Source of the DNA: Paraburkholderia sp.
GTDB lineage: Bacteria > Pseudomonadota > Gammaproteobacteria > Burkholderiales > Burkholderiaceae
Reading direction: 5' to 3'
DNA length: 64,000 nt
Assembly: GCF_024281035.1 (NCBI RefSeq)
Contig: NZ_JAMXLH010000053.1
Span: 85,574-149,573, forward strand
How positions within the stretch are numbered: position 1 is the stretch's first letter; every line of letters starts with the position of its first letter. This document shows positions 42,992-51,213 of the stretch, in pieces. Below the pieces are notes generated by a model. The model was not told the DNA's origin, ran no database searches, and saw only the letters and a program-made list of their open reading frames with translations. Both the position numbers and the translations under genes were made by a program.

Positions 42992-44344
42992 TCAAGCCGC
43001 GCGCGACTGGCTCAGCGTAAATGCGAGCAGATCACCGTCGGTCGGCTCACCCCAGGTTTTCCGTGCCAGCCAGTCGAAGAACGCGGTTTCCCCCAACTTC
43101 GACTCGAGGCCGCGCCGCCGCCAATCATCGCGCAAATGCGTGCCGAGGCCCGGCAACTCGTCGTTCTCGAACGACTCGCGCGCCAGTTCCCGCTCCGTCT
43201 CACCTTGCTCGTCGTACAGCGCACGCGCTTCCTTGCGGCGATACGCCGTGTATTCGTCGAGCAACCGCGCCTTCGGGTCGTCCGCGCTCAGTACGGCGCC
43301 CTTGCCGGCGCCAGCCGGACCTGAAATCGCTGTATCCAGCGGCGGCGCATAGCCCTTCTTGAGCGCGTCCTTGAACAGCGCCGCCGCGCTGCGAACAGGC
43401 GGCAGACTCGTACTGCGCATCCGCTGCTCCGTGAGCTGGAGTGCCGCGCGAATCCGGTTTTCCTCACTATCGGCGTAGAGCGACTGCGCTTCCTTCAAAG
43501 GAATGCCGATCTTCACCATGCGGTCGACGAGCGTGCTGTCGAAGACGTTCGGATGCTCATCGAGCGCCAGCATGGGTTGCTTGCGCTCGGTGACGCGAAA
43601 CTGGATCTCGGCAACCCGGCGGCCTTCGCGGTGTTCGATCAACTCGACGAAGATATTCGTGACCGCGTTGACTTCGGCGATGGCGGGCCGAAGATAGTCG
43701 CGCTTGAAATATTTGTATTCGCGCTTGGCCTCGTCGCCAGCCTCGGTATCCGGCGTGCCCGACAGGATCGGCCGCCACCATTCCCACGTTTCGCGCATCG
43801 TGAGATGGCTCGGGTTCGTCAGGTAACGTACGCAGATTTCGTAGAGCGCGAGCCCCGCGCTGCTGCGCAGCTGGCTCTGAAACTGCAGGCTGAGGCGCGC
43901 ATACTGCACCGGATCCAGCAGTTTTTTCTTGATTTTCGGCGCGAACGAGAACTCGACCCAGACGCGTCGCGTGGCAGGATCTTCGAGGATTTCGGCGTCG
44001 GCAATCAGGGTTGAAATGCCCCACTTGCGGCCCGGCTTCTGACTCGACGTCCCCTGGCTCCATTCGACCTGCACCGACACCATGCGCCGAAGGTGTTCCT
44101 TCACGAGCGCGGTATCGTTGGAGTCGAATGCGGAATTGGCAACGATGTCGGACAACAGCGCGCGATAGGTATCGCCGGACTCGTCCGCCTGCTGGGCCAC
44201 CGCGAGCAGTACGTTGAACAGCTTGCGAGTCAGCAGCGTGATCTTGCCGCTCTTCGGCTGAATCGCGATTGCCTCGACGGCCTTGCGCAATTCTGCCGAG
44301 CTGGGGCTTACCACATCGGTTTTTTTCACGCGCTTCGTGGCCAT
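42992..44344 (-). CDS. rep: Replication initiation protein (Rep_3-like)
   Basis: A 450-residue initiator-like protein. The first 60 residues are basic, and about 30-300 resemble a tandem winged-helix Rep (RepA/TrfA/Rep_3 type): ALYEICVRYLTNPSHLTMRETWEWWRPIL near 155-190 and YKYFKRDYLRPAIAEVNAVTNIFVEL near 200-225, with FRVTERKQPML after. The C-terminal 150 residues are a helical extension of unknown role. Such proteins bind iterons and open the origin. The start codon faces the iteron array, so Rep probably represses its own gene while binding the same repeats. This is the key evidence that the window contains a replicon origin. Confidence 0.88.
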   Translation of the reverse strand: MATKRVKKTDVVSPSSAELRKAVEAIAIQPKSGKITLLTRKLFNVLLAVAQQADESGDTYRALLSDIVANSAFDSNDTALVKEHLRRMVSVQVEWSQGTSSQKPGRKWGISTLIADAEILEDPATRRVWVEFSFAPKIKKKLLDPVQYARLSLQFQSQLRSSAGLALYEICVRYLTNPSHLTMRETWEWWRPILSGTPDTEAGDEAKREYKYFKRDYLRPAIAEVNAVTNIFVELIEHREGRRVAEIQFRVTERKQPMLALDEHPNVFDSTLVDRMVKIGIPLKEAQSLYADSEENRIRAALQLTEQRMRSTSLPPVRSAAALFKDALKKGYAPPLDTAISGPAGAGKGAVLSADDPKARLLDEYTAYRRKEARALYDEQGETERELARESFENDELPGLGTHLRDDWRRRGLESKLGETAFFDWLARKTWGEPTDGDLLAFTLSQSRAA

Positions 44345-44465
44345 GCGTCGGGTCGAGGAGTGATTTTCGCGAAAGGATACCGCCTGTGGTGATAGGCGTC
44401 TATAGGGTCGCTCTCACCATTGCCGGTGATGCGCACGCGCCGCGCGCACCTCACCGCCAGGCGAT

Positions 44466-44481
44466 CCCGAAAAGGCTCACT
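44466..44481 (+). repeat. Origin iteron, rep-proximal copy
   Basis: CCCGAAAAGGCTCACT lies 121 bp upstream of the rep start and matches the array consensus CCCGAAAANNCTCACC except for the last base. A looser relative (TCGAAAGGACGCTCACC) is at 44871-44887. Confidence 0.75.
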
Positions 44482-44922
44482 CATCGCAGCAGAGCGGGTT
44501 CCGCGCAAACGTTATGTGCCGTGCGATCCACACGAATGGCCCCGATCGTGCAGTCGGACAAGTTCGCGAGATGCCTCCCGTATCGTCTCACCGCAAAAAA
44601 ATTTGGGGCGCTCCGGTTTCGTATGCGGAATGCACCCGCCCAATGCCATCCTGGCGCGCCCCCTTGACGCGCCCAGGATAAAGACAGTCAAACGCCTGCG
44701 AACGGGCGCTGCGCCGGCTGCAAATCCGGTGGCAAGCGCATCGAACACCGCAACGATGTCCGTGCAAGGTCGTTGATTGCGGCTTCGGACCCGGCATTTT
44801 CAATCGGCATGGTCCGTCGATGCTTCGCACCCGCGTATCACTGGACTCGTCAGGATCGGAGCGGCAAGACTCGAAAGGACGCTCACCCGTCGGCGATAGC
44901 CGCTCGGCACGCTCTTGCATCT

Positions 44923-45917
44923 CCCGAAAAACCTCACCGATAGCGCGCGGCCGATGCCGTTCTCATGCTGCTTGTGGCCATTTGAGGGCTGGAAAGCATC
45001 GAATCAGGCTCCCGGAAATGCTCACCATTACCAGGATTGGACACCCCGCGGGCATCCTTCAGGCACCCAGAAGGCACCCAGCGGGCACCCGGCAGGCACC
45101 GGGAAGCCGCCGATCGCCAGCCCCCGGAAAAGCTCACCGTTAGCCACGCCGTCTGAAAAAATTCAATGGATTCCGAGGCTTAACCACATGCCGACGTGGT
45201 CCGCCTTGCCGTCAGCATCATCCTGAAAAAGCTCACCCTTCGACTGGAATCCGGCGGGACGCCGGCAATCTGTCTGCCGCTGCATATTCCAGTCACACCT
45301 CCCGAAAAGGCTCACCTCATGAGATGGTGCGTTTCTGGTTAGCGCTCCCCGAGGTCCTGTCTATCCGCGTTTTCAGGTGAGTGAACACCAACTTTCTCCT
45401 GAAAAGACTCACCTCTACAGCGCGAACGCGCCAAAACAGCCCCCGAAAAACCTCACCATACAGCCGGGATCCACCCCCGGTGCCCAAACGCAGCCGCAGC
45501 ATCCCGGACCAAGGCTGCAGCCGTCGCTCCCGAAAAGACTCACCTAAAGCCTCCCGGAGGCCCCGCCAGGCCTTAAATCTGCCTCCAGCCCCTGAAAAAT
45601 CTCACCTCAGGATGCGGATTTGTCCCGATTCATCTCACCTGGGCCTCCGGAGCCGCCTTTTTTCACCCAAAAATCTCCCCAACACCCGTTCCTGAATTCG
45701 CTCACCGTTGCAATTCAGGAAACACTGAACACGCGCGCGGTGGCGCCGGGGGCGCCGGGATATCAGGTCCCGTAATCTCTCACCGTTGCACCAGCGATGA
45801 AAATCCGCGGCTCCCGAACCCGCTCACGTCCGTTCCCGCAGCGGCTCACCGGCCTCCCTGAAACCCATCACTGCCGCATCCTGCAGTCCCTCACCCGACA
45901 TCCCGTAAAGCTTCACC
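44923..45917 (+). repeat. Main iteron array (about 17 copies)
   Basis: Copies of CCCGAAAANNCTCACC or close variants start at 44923, 45011, 45123, 45222, 45301, 45398, 45442, 45529, 45591, 45624, 45691, 45769, 45813, 45835, 45857, 45880 and 45902, all on the same strand. CTCACC is almost constant and the central two bases vary; copies from 45769 on are more degenerate. They become closer to the right, ending in five copies at 22, 22, 23 and 22 bp. They are the expected binding sites of the encoded Rep protein. Confidence 0.88.
45051..45105 (+). repeat. Five-unit 11-bp tandem repeat inside the origin
   Basis: GGCATCCTTCA, GGCACCCAGAA, GGCACCCAGCG, GGCACCCGGCA and GGCACCGGGAA are head to tail, filling the gap between iterons at 45011 and 45123. 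The 11-bp period matches the helical spacing of the iterons. Confidence 0.8.
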
Positions 45918-45949
45918 CGAGCACGCTGGAACCCTTGCCTGGTAAGGGT

Positions 45950-46317
45950 TTGCCAAGGCGTTAACGTTTTTAACAGGTATCAAGGGTGTTTACTTTTATT
46001 ACTCTCAAGCACGTCTACCCCGCGCGTCTCCTGCAAAATCCCCGACAAACGGGCTCATTCGACGACTCGAACCCGAACAACCGCCGTGAAACACCATCCG
46101 AAAATCTAGCCACAACAAAAACTCACATATTTACAATCACTTATGAAACAAACCTCACTTTGTTTCACGATACTGCCCTATTCGTGAGTAACGCAGGCAG
46201 TGCGATCAAGCAAAACTTGCCGAATCGCCGCTACTGTACGACGTCATCCGTCAGTCCGTAGTGATCAATACGTAATCTGTTATTATTTGCGCGTTGCGGC
46301 CCAATCGCGAGATAACA
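45950..46317. other. AT-rich segment of the origin region
   Basis: This stretch is markedly AT-richer than its surroundings, with tracts such as TTTTTAACA, TTTACTTTTATTACT and TATTATT, and an 8-bp inverted repeat GAAACAAA / TTTGTTTC at 46145-46166. It follows the iteron array directly and is a candidate DNA-unwinding element. It also contains the promoter of the kfrA-like gene. Confidence 0.6.
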
Positions 46318-47523
46318 ATGATGCAAGAGGAAGATCGCCAGAATCTACGTGATGAGCTGGAAGCACTCCGACGAGACGGGGCACGGCGACAAGAACTGTC
46401 GCTCCATGCATGCAAGCGCCTCTTTTTCGATTTCGGCATTCGTCCATCCATGGCCACGGTTCGTGACCTGACGCAGACCGGCAGCGCAAGCGATATTCCA
46501 AAAGATATCGAAGTGTTCTGGCAGCGGATCCGTACGGCCTCACGCGTACGCGTCGGCGTGGGTGCCATTCCACCGGTGCTCGAAGAGCGCGCTGGCGAAC
46601 TACTCGGTGCCCTCTTCCAGGAAGCGCAGACGCTGGCGCATCAGGCGCTCGAAACCGAGCGCGCCGATCTCGAAACCGGCAAGCAACACGCCGAACAAGC
46701 CGTCCGCGATGCCGACGCGCGGCGTGCCGCAGCCGATGAGATGCTTCAGCGCAGTGAAGCGCGGACCGAAACGGCCTGGGCAAAGGTTCGCGAACTCGAA
46801 AGCCAGCTTGCAGCCTCGTCGGCGCACGGGGCCGTCCACCACGATAGCCTCCAGGCCACCGCCCGAAGACTGGAAGCGGAAAACGAAATCCTGACGAAGC
46901 GGCTCGACGTCGAACAGACCACCAACGCAGGGCTGCGCGATCGCATCGACGCACTTCATACCGATCTGCGCACGAGTACCGAGCACTACGCCCAGCAGAT
47001 CAAGGATGCGCTCGCGGAAGCCGAACGGCGGGTCAAGCCCATGCTGGTCGAACTCGATTCGCTGCGTACGATGTCGTCGACGTGGCAGGCGGCCCAGCGC
47101 GATGCCAGCAAAAAAGAGTTCGATTTCATCCAGCAGCTCGCGACGGCCAAAGCGCGCGTGGATCGTCTCGACGCGCTGCTGCGCGAGCGTTCCGACGAAG
47201 TCGATGTGCTCACGCGCCAGGTTACGGCGTTGCGCGGACTGCAGGGTGTCGACGCGTCGGTCGCCCAAGTGCTGTGCGCGCTGGCCAGCGCGGGTCGGCT
47301 CAGCGATGACGAATTCGCCCAGCTGGGCACCGTCGTAGACGGACATGTCAGCTTGCCTGCGCGCTGTCCGAAGTGTCGGGAGGGCGAGCCTGAATTTTCC
47401 CAGGTCGATGACCGCTACGAACTCTCGTGTCCCGAGTGCGAGCACACGTCCGGCGCGGGCGGCTCGCGGCTCGAAGCCGTCAGCCGTTTCATGTCTGGAA
47501 AGGCGGCGCCCGGCGCCGCTTGA
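46318..47523 (+). CDS. KfrA/TnpT-like coiled-coil DNA-binding protein with C-terminal zinc ribbon
   Basis: About 401 residues. Residues 1-100 resemble KfrA N-terminal DNA-binding domains (ACKRLFFDFGIRPSMATVRDLTQTGSASDIPKDIEVFWQRI). Residues 100-320 are a long charged coiled coil (heptads of A/L with E/R/Q). Near 345-385 there is a four-cysteine zinc ribbon (CPKC ... CPEC), which classical KfrA lacks. KfrA proteins form filaments on plasmid DNA and aid partition; TnpT-like proteins of this shape assist recombination. Its place beside iterons and a recombinase-fold gene suggests a structural role at the origin. The start is ATG 46318. Confidence 0.7.
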   Translation: MMQEEDRQNLRDELEALRRDGARRQELSLHACKRLFFDFGIRPSMATVRDLTQTGSASDIPKDIEVFWQRIRTASRVRVGVGAIPPVLEERAGELLGALFQEAQTLAHQALETERADLETGKQHAEQAVRDADARRAAADEMLQRSEARTETAWAKVRELESQLAASSAHGAVHHDSLQATARRLEAENEILTKRLDVEQTTNAGLRDRIDALHTDLRTSTEHYAQQIKDALAEAERRVKPMLVELDSLRTMSSTWQAAQRDASKKEFDFIQQLATAKARVDRLDALLRERSDEVDVLTRQVTALRGLQGVDASVAQVLCALASAGRLSDDEFAQLGTVVDGHVSLPARCPKCREGEPEFSQVDDRYELSCPECEHTSGAGGSRLEAVSRFMSGKAAPGAA

Positions 47524-47574
47524 GGTGAGCGGTTACGGGAACCGCAGTGGCGATCGGAAGTGAGTTTTTACGGG
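47524..47574 (-). repeat. Two iterons between convergent genes
   Basis: GGTGAGCGGTTACGGG at 47524-47539 and AGTGAGTTTTTACGGG at 47559-47574 are reverse-oriented relatives of the origin iteron (compare GGTGAGNNTTTTCGGG). They fill most of the 85 bp between the kfrA-like stop and the recombinase-like stop. Confidence 0.65.
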
Positions 47575-47608
47575 AGCCGCTGCGGTGCCTGTGTTGACGT
47601 GAGCCTTG

Positions 47609-48592
47609 TCACTCAAGGCCGCGCACCTTTTCCGCCGACGCATGGTCGGCCCACATTTTCCACGCGCGATGCAGCCGGCCAGCAGAAATCGGCTGCATGA
47701 AACCGAGCCATTGTCCGACCTGGTCGGCGTTCATTCCCTGTTCGAAAAGATCCGCGGCAAACGTGTTGCGCAGCGTCTGCGGACTCGCGCGCTGCGCGCG
47801 CGTTTCAGCAATGCCCGCCGCCTCGACGATCGCGTCGACCGCGCGCAGGATGGTGGCCTTGTGCATCGGCCGTCCCGAGGGGGAGCCCGGAAACACGAGT
47901 TGTCCCGGTAATCCAGCTTCGCGCCGCGATTCGAGCCAGGCGCCCAGGATCTCCACTGCGAACGGGGCGAGTCGCGTGGAATGCGAAAACACCGGATTGT
48001 CGGCTTCAATCGTGAGCCACGCCTGGCCGGACTTGACGGTGTCGAGCGTCAAGGCAATCGCGTCGCCCGTTTTCAGTCCGCCGCCGAGAAACACGGCGAC
48101 CAGTGCGCGATCGCGGCGTTCGCGCCAGCGCTTCGCCGCCGATTGCTCTTCCAGCGGCGCAAAGAGCCGGGTGAGGATCGCGGCGCGTTCGGCCGCATCG
48201 AGAAAGCCGGTAGGTTCGTTATCGCTCGCGTTGCGCCAGGCGGCTTCGCCGTCCTGGGCGATGAAGCGCGCCGGGTTGGTCGACGCGAGCTCGATCTGCC
48301 GGACGTGATCGAGAACGCGCTCGATCAACCGAAGGTAGCGAAGGCGTTGCGGCCTCTTTATGTCGAGTCCGGCGACGAATTCAGCAATGGTTCCGGTGTC
48401 GACCGAGAGAATCGTCTTGTGTCTGATCGCGATCCATTCGAGAAAGCGACCCCACTGGACGCGGTAGACGTCGGCCGATGACTGGCGAAACTGCTGCGAA
48501 GCCAGCCACGCATCGAAGGCGCTGGCCGGATCGCGTTGCCAGTCGGCACGTTGCTGGTCGAACAGATCGCGCGGGGGTTGGGAAGACGCCAT
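47609..48592 (-). CDS. Tyrosine-recombinase-fold protein, catalytic residues apparently lost
   Basis: About 327 residues from ATG 48592 (another ATG at 48601). An N-terminal SAM-like domain (SSADVYRVQWGRFLEWIAI near 38-56) precedes a C-terminal phage-integrase fold. The usual Arg I position in GGGLKTGDAIAL is Lys (near 174), the H-x-x-R box reads SPQTLR (Gln for His, Arg kept, near 272-275), and the box after QWLGF has no matching His/Trp or nucleophilic Tyr (ISAGRLHRAW). If my alignment is right, it is catalytically dead and acts as a DNA-binding protein; a truncated or divergent site is the alternative. It converges with the kfrA-like gene. Confidence 0.7.
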   Translation of the reverse strand: MASSQPPRDLFDQQRADWQRDPASAFDAWLASQQFRQSSADVYRVQWGRFLEWIAIRHKTILSVDTGTIAEFVAGLDIKRPQRLRYLRLIERVLDHVRQIELASTNPARFIAQDGEAAWRNASDNEPTGFLDAAERAAILTRLFAPLEEQSAAKRWRERRDRALVAVFLGGGLKTGDAIALTLDTVKSGQAWLTIEADNPVFSHSTRLAPFAVEILGAWLESRREAGLPGQLVFPGSPSGRPMHKATILRAVDAIVEAAGIAETRAQRASPQTLRNTFAADLFEQGMNADQVGQWLGFMQPISAGRLHRAWKMWADHASAEKVRGLE

Positions 48593-48714
48593 CGCTCTCA
48601 TTCCGTTAGTTGCATTACTGGGATGAATTCTAGCGGCAGGCCGAATGGATCGGGAGATTTATTGCCGACGTGTGTTCCGGATGACCGGCAGGATCGGCAT
48701 ACCGGTAAAAACCG

Positions 48715-49113
48715 CTAGCCGCCCCAGGCACGCATACGCCGCTGAAGCGGACGTTGTTTGGGCATCTGCGACTGCGCTTCCCCGCTACTTTGCGTTGCGC
48801 GTTCGTAAGCGGCAACCGCAAAGGCGAATACGGCGGGCAACGCGTCCGAGCGCCCGAAATCGGCGGGATCGTCGGTTTCCGGATAAGCAAGTTCGCCGGG
48901 ACGCTGAAAGAGCCCGAGCATGATCGCGTCGTGCCGGCTCGCGAATCCAAGATCCGCAAGCGCTTCGGCCTCGATTGCATGCAGCAGCCGCCACGTGAGC
49001 GGAACCTGCCGCGCGATATATCGCTGCGCGATGTTACGTACGATCTGCTCGAGGTCGCGCGCGGCCGTCTGAAAACGTAAGGCGGCTAGTTTCGGCTCGT
49101 CAGGGGTCTGCAT
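48715..49113 (-). CDS. Hypothetical protein under a LexA box
   Basis: A 132-residue soluble protein, mostly helical (RDLEQIVRNIAQRYIARQ, HAIEAEALADLGFA) with a basic C-terminus (KQRPLQRRMRAWGG). No family is recognised and no catalytic motif is visible. The perfect LexA-type box at 49137-49152, 24 bp before the ATG, implies damage-inducible expression. An effect on replication or division near the origin is possible but not shown. Confidence 0.65.
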   Translation of the reverse strand: MQTPDEPKLAALRFQTAARDLEQIVRNIAQRYIARQVPLTWRLLHAIEAEALADLGFASRHDAIMLGLFQRPGELAYPETDDPADFGRSDALPAVFAFAVAAYERATQSSGEAQSQMPKQRPLQRRMRAWGG

Positions 49114-49136
49114 GGCGGCTCCAGTCGATCAATTAA

Positions 49137-49152
49137 CTGTATAAATATACAG
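49137..49152. promoter_or_regulatory. LexA (SOS) box
   Basis: CTGTATAAATATACAG fits the LexA consensus CTGT-N8-ACAG with an AT-rich, nearly palindromic centre. It lies just upstream of the leftward hypothetical gene starting at 49113. Confidence 0.8.
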
Positions 49153-49184
49153 TAGTCGACGCGGCGGTGCAGCCCCTCGCGCAC

Positions 49185-49841
49185 TCAGCCGTGGATGACG
49201 ACGAGCAGCGCGCGCGCTTCGCCCTTGCCCGCGTTGCGGATTGCGTGCGGCTGATCGGCGATGTAGCGCGCCGTGTCCGCGGACTTCAGGCGTTGCGCCG
49301 TGCCCGCGGCTTCAATGTCGATGGTTCCCTGCAGCACCGTCAGGTGCTCGCGCGTGCCCGGTTCATGCGCGCCTGAAACCAGCGCGCCGCCCGGTTTCAA
49401 CGTCAGTTCATACCATTCGAAATGGCCCGCAAGCTCAATCGGCCCCCAGACGCGCAACTGATAACCCGCGTCGTGCCCATGCAGCGTCGGAATGTCGTGC
49501 GGGCCCGCGACGGTGATCGCCTCCGGTGCCTTCGACGCAGCAAACAGCGAATCGAGTTTTACGCCCAGTGCGTTCGTGAGCCGCCAGGCCACGGCAATGG
49601 TCGGGTTCGCCTTGTCGCGTTCGATTTCCGATAGCATGGACTTCGAGACGCCGGCCGCGCGCGACAGGTCGTCCAGGGTCATGCTGCGCTCGTTGCGCAG
49701 CCGCTGGATCTGCTCGCCGACACGCGGTGGCGTAACTGGCGAACCGGCCGGAGCGGCTGAAACAGCGTGCGCCGGCGTGCCTCGCGTTGTTGCGGTGCCC
49801 GGCGTGCGTGGTTTGCGGGTGCTTGCCATTTGCTGCCCCAT
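49185..49841 (-). CDS. XRE-family regulator with cupin domain
   Basis: A 218-residue transcription factor. A disordered N-terminus is followed by a helix-turn-helix near 40-95 (RNERSMTLDDLSRAAGVSKSMLSEIERDKANPTIAVAWRLTNAL) and a cupin near 130-215 (ELTLKPGGALVSGAHEPGTREHLTVLQGTIDI), which senses a small ligand. It is divergent from the kbl-tdh operon and is the likely local regulator, as in many threonine- and amino-acid-catabolism loci. Confidence 0.85.
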   Translation of the reverse strand: MGQQMASTRKPRTPGTATTRGTPAHAVSAAPAGSPVTPPRVGEQIQRLRNERSMTLDDLSRAAGVSKSMLSEIERDKANPTIAVAWRLTNALGVKLDSLFAASKAPEAITVAGPHDIPTLHGHDAGYQLRVWGPIELAGHFEWYELTLKPGGALVSGAHEPGTREHLTVLQGTIDIEAAGTAQRLKSADTARYIADQPHAIRNAGKGEARALLVVIHG

Positions 49842-49983
49842 CGTTTAGAGTTTGTTCGATATCTCGAATTTGCGTTCGGAAAAACGAATTTTTCCCGTAA
49901 CAGCTAACGGCGACTATAGCAAACCCCGGCAAACCCCGGCAAACTCCGGCAGGCAGCGGCCCGCCCGGACAGGAGGACGACTT

Positions 49984-51183
49984 ATGCCAATCCCTTACCT
50001 TGCGCATCTGCGCGCGACGCTCGACCAGATTCGCGCCGATGGTTTCTACAAAAGCGAGCGCGTGATCGCGACGCCGCAATCGTCGGATATCCGTCTTGCT
50101 GATGGCACCGGCGTGCTGAATTTCTGCGCGAACAACTATCTGGGTCTTGCCGACGACGCGCGCCTCATCGCAGCGGCCAAGGATGGTCTCGATCGCGACG
50201 GCTTCGGCATGGCGTCGGTGCGTTTCATCTGCGGCACGCAGACGGTACACAAGTCGCTCGAAGCTGCGCTCGCGCAGTTCTTGCAGACCGAGGACTGCAT
50301 TCTCTATTCGAGCTGTTTCGACGCAAATGGCGGTCTGTTCGAAACGTTGCTGGGCGAAGAAGACGCCATCATCAGCGACGAACTCAATCATGCAAGCATC
50401 ATCGACGGCGTCCGGCTGTCGAAGGCGCGCCGCTATCGTTACAAGAACAACGATCTCGCCGATCTGGAAGCGAAACTGCGCGAGGCCGACGAAGCCGGTG
50501 CGCGCTACAAGCTGATCGCAACCGACGGCGTGTTTTCGATGGACGGCATCATCGCCGACCTCAAAGGCATCTGCGATCTCGCCGACCGCTACGACGCGCT
50601 CGTGATGGTCGACGACTCGCACGCGGTGGGCTTCATCGGCGAGCACGGCCGCGGCACGCCCGAGCACTGCGGCGTCGCGAACCGCGTGGACATCATTACG
50701 GGCACGCTCGGCAAGGCGCTTGGCGGCGCGTCGGGCGGCTATATCGCGGCGAAGAAGGAAGTGGTCGAATTGCTGCGCCAGCGCTCGCGCCCGTATCTCT
50801 TTTCGAACACGCTCACGCCGAGCATTGCGGCAGCTTCGCTCAAGGTGCTCGAACTGGTCGCGAGTGACGAAGGCGCGCAATTGCGCGCGCGCGTGCGGGC
50901 GAACGGCGCGCAGTTTCGCCGCGAGATGAGTGCGCTCGGCTTTACGTTGGTGCCAGGCGAGCATCCGATCATTCCGGTGATGCTCGGCGACGCGCAGGTC
51001 GCCTCGAAGATGGCCGATGCGCTCTTGCACGAAGGCGTGTACGTGATCGGCTTTTCCTATCCTGTGGTGCCGAAGGGCCGCGCGCGTATTCGCACGCAGA
51101 TGAGCGCCGCACATACGCCCGAACAGATCGAACGCGCGGTGACGGCGTTCGCGCGTGTGGGCAAGTCGCTCGGCGTCATTTAG
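49984..51183 (+). CDS. kbl: Glycine C-acetyltransferase (2-amino-3-ketobutyrate CoA ligase)
   Basis: A 399-residue PLP-dependent alpha-oxoamine synthase. Key marks: NFCANNYLGLADD near 41-53, SVRFICGTQTVHKSLEAAL near 78-95, the aspartate loop MVDDSHAVGFIGEHGRG near 208-224 and the PLP lysine in TGTLGKALGGASGGYIAA near 240-256. It converts 2-amino-3-ketobutyrate and CoA to glycine and acetyl-CoA. The ATG at 49984 follows AGGAGGA. With tdh 30 bp downstream it completes threonine-to-glycine breakdown. Confidence 0.95.
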   Translation: MPIPYLAHLRATLDQIRADGFYKSERVIATPQSSDIRLADGTGVLNFCANNYLGLADDARLIAAAKDGLDRDGFGMASVRFICGTQTVHKSLEAALAQFLQTEDCILYSSCFDANGGLFETLLGEEDAIISDELNHASIIDGVRLSKARRYRYKNNDLADLEAKLREADEAGARYKLIATDGVFSMDGIIADLKGICDLADRYDALVMVDDSHAVGFIGEHGRGTPEHCGVANRVDIITGTLGKALGGASGGYIAAKKEVVELLRQRSRPYLFSNTLTPSIAAASLKVLELVASDEGAQLRARVRANGAQFRREMSALGFTLVPGEHPIIPVMLGDAQVASKMADALLHEGVYVIGFSYPVVPKGRARIRTQMSAAHTPEQIERAVTAFARVGKSLGVI

Positions 51184-51213
51184 AAACGTATTTAGCAAGG
51201 TATTCTGGGCAAA

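Larger units (their letters stand above)
44345..46317. other. Iteron-bearing origin region
   Basis: A nearly 2-kb non-coding region between divergent rep and the kfrA-like gene. It contains at least 17 degenerate copies of a 16-bp iteron (separate entries), a five-unit 11-bp tandem repeat and an AT-rich right end. I assign it as the origin of replication of the replicon on the basis of repeats plus neighbouring rep and parAB. No protein-coding gene is supported here. Confidence 0.85.

Noticed and set aside
45652..45677. Forward TTTTTTCACCC stretch as another iteron
   Set aside because: Only the last bases match; the CCCGAAAA half is missing.
44466..45917. CRISPR-like array
   Set aside because: Repeats are 16 bp, degenerate, unequally spaced (22 to 112 bp), with no cas genes; they are iterons.
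47609..48592. Integrase as the mark of an integrated mobile element
   Set aside because: No tRNA, attachment-site repeats or cargo are visible; the gene lies at the origin and seems inactive.
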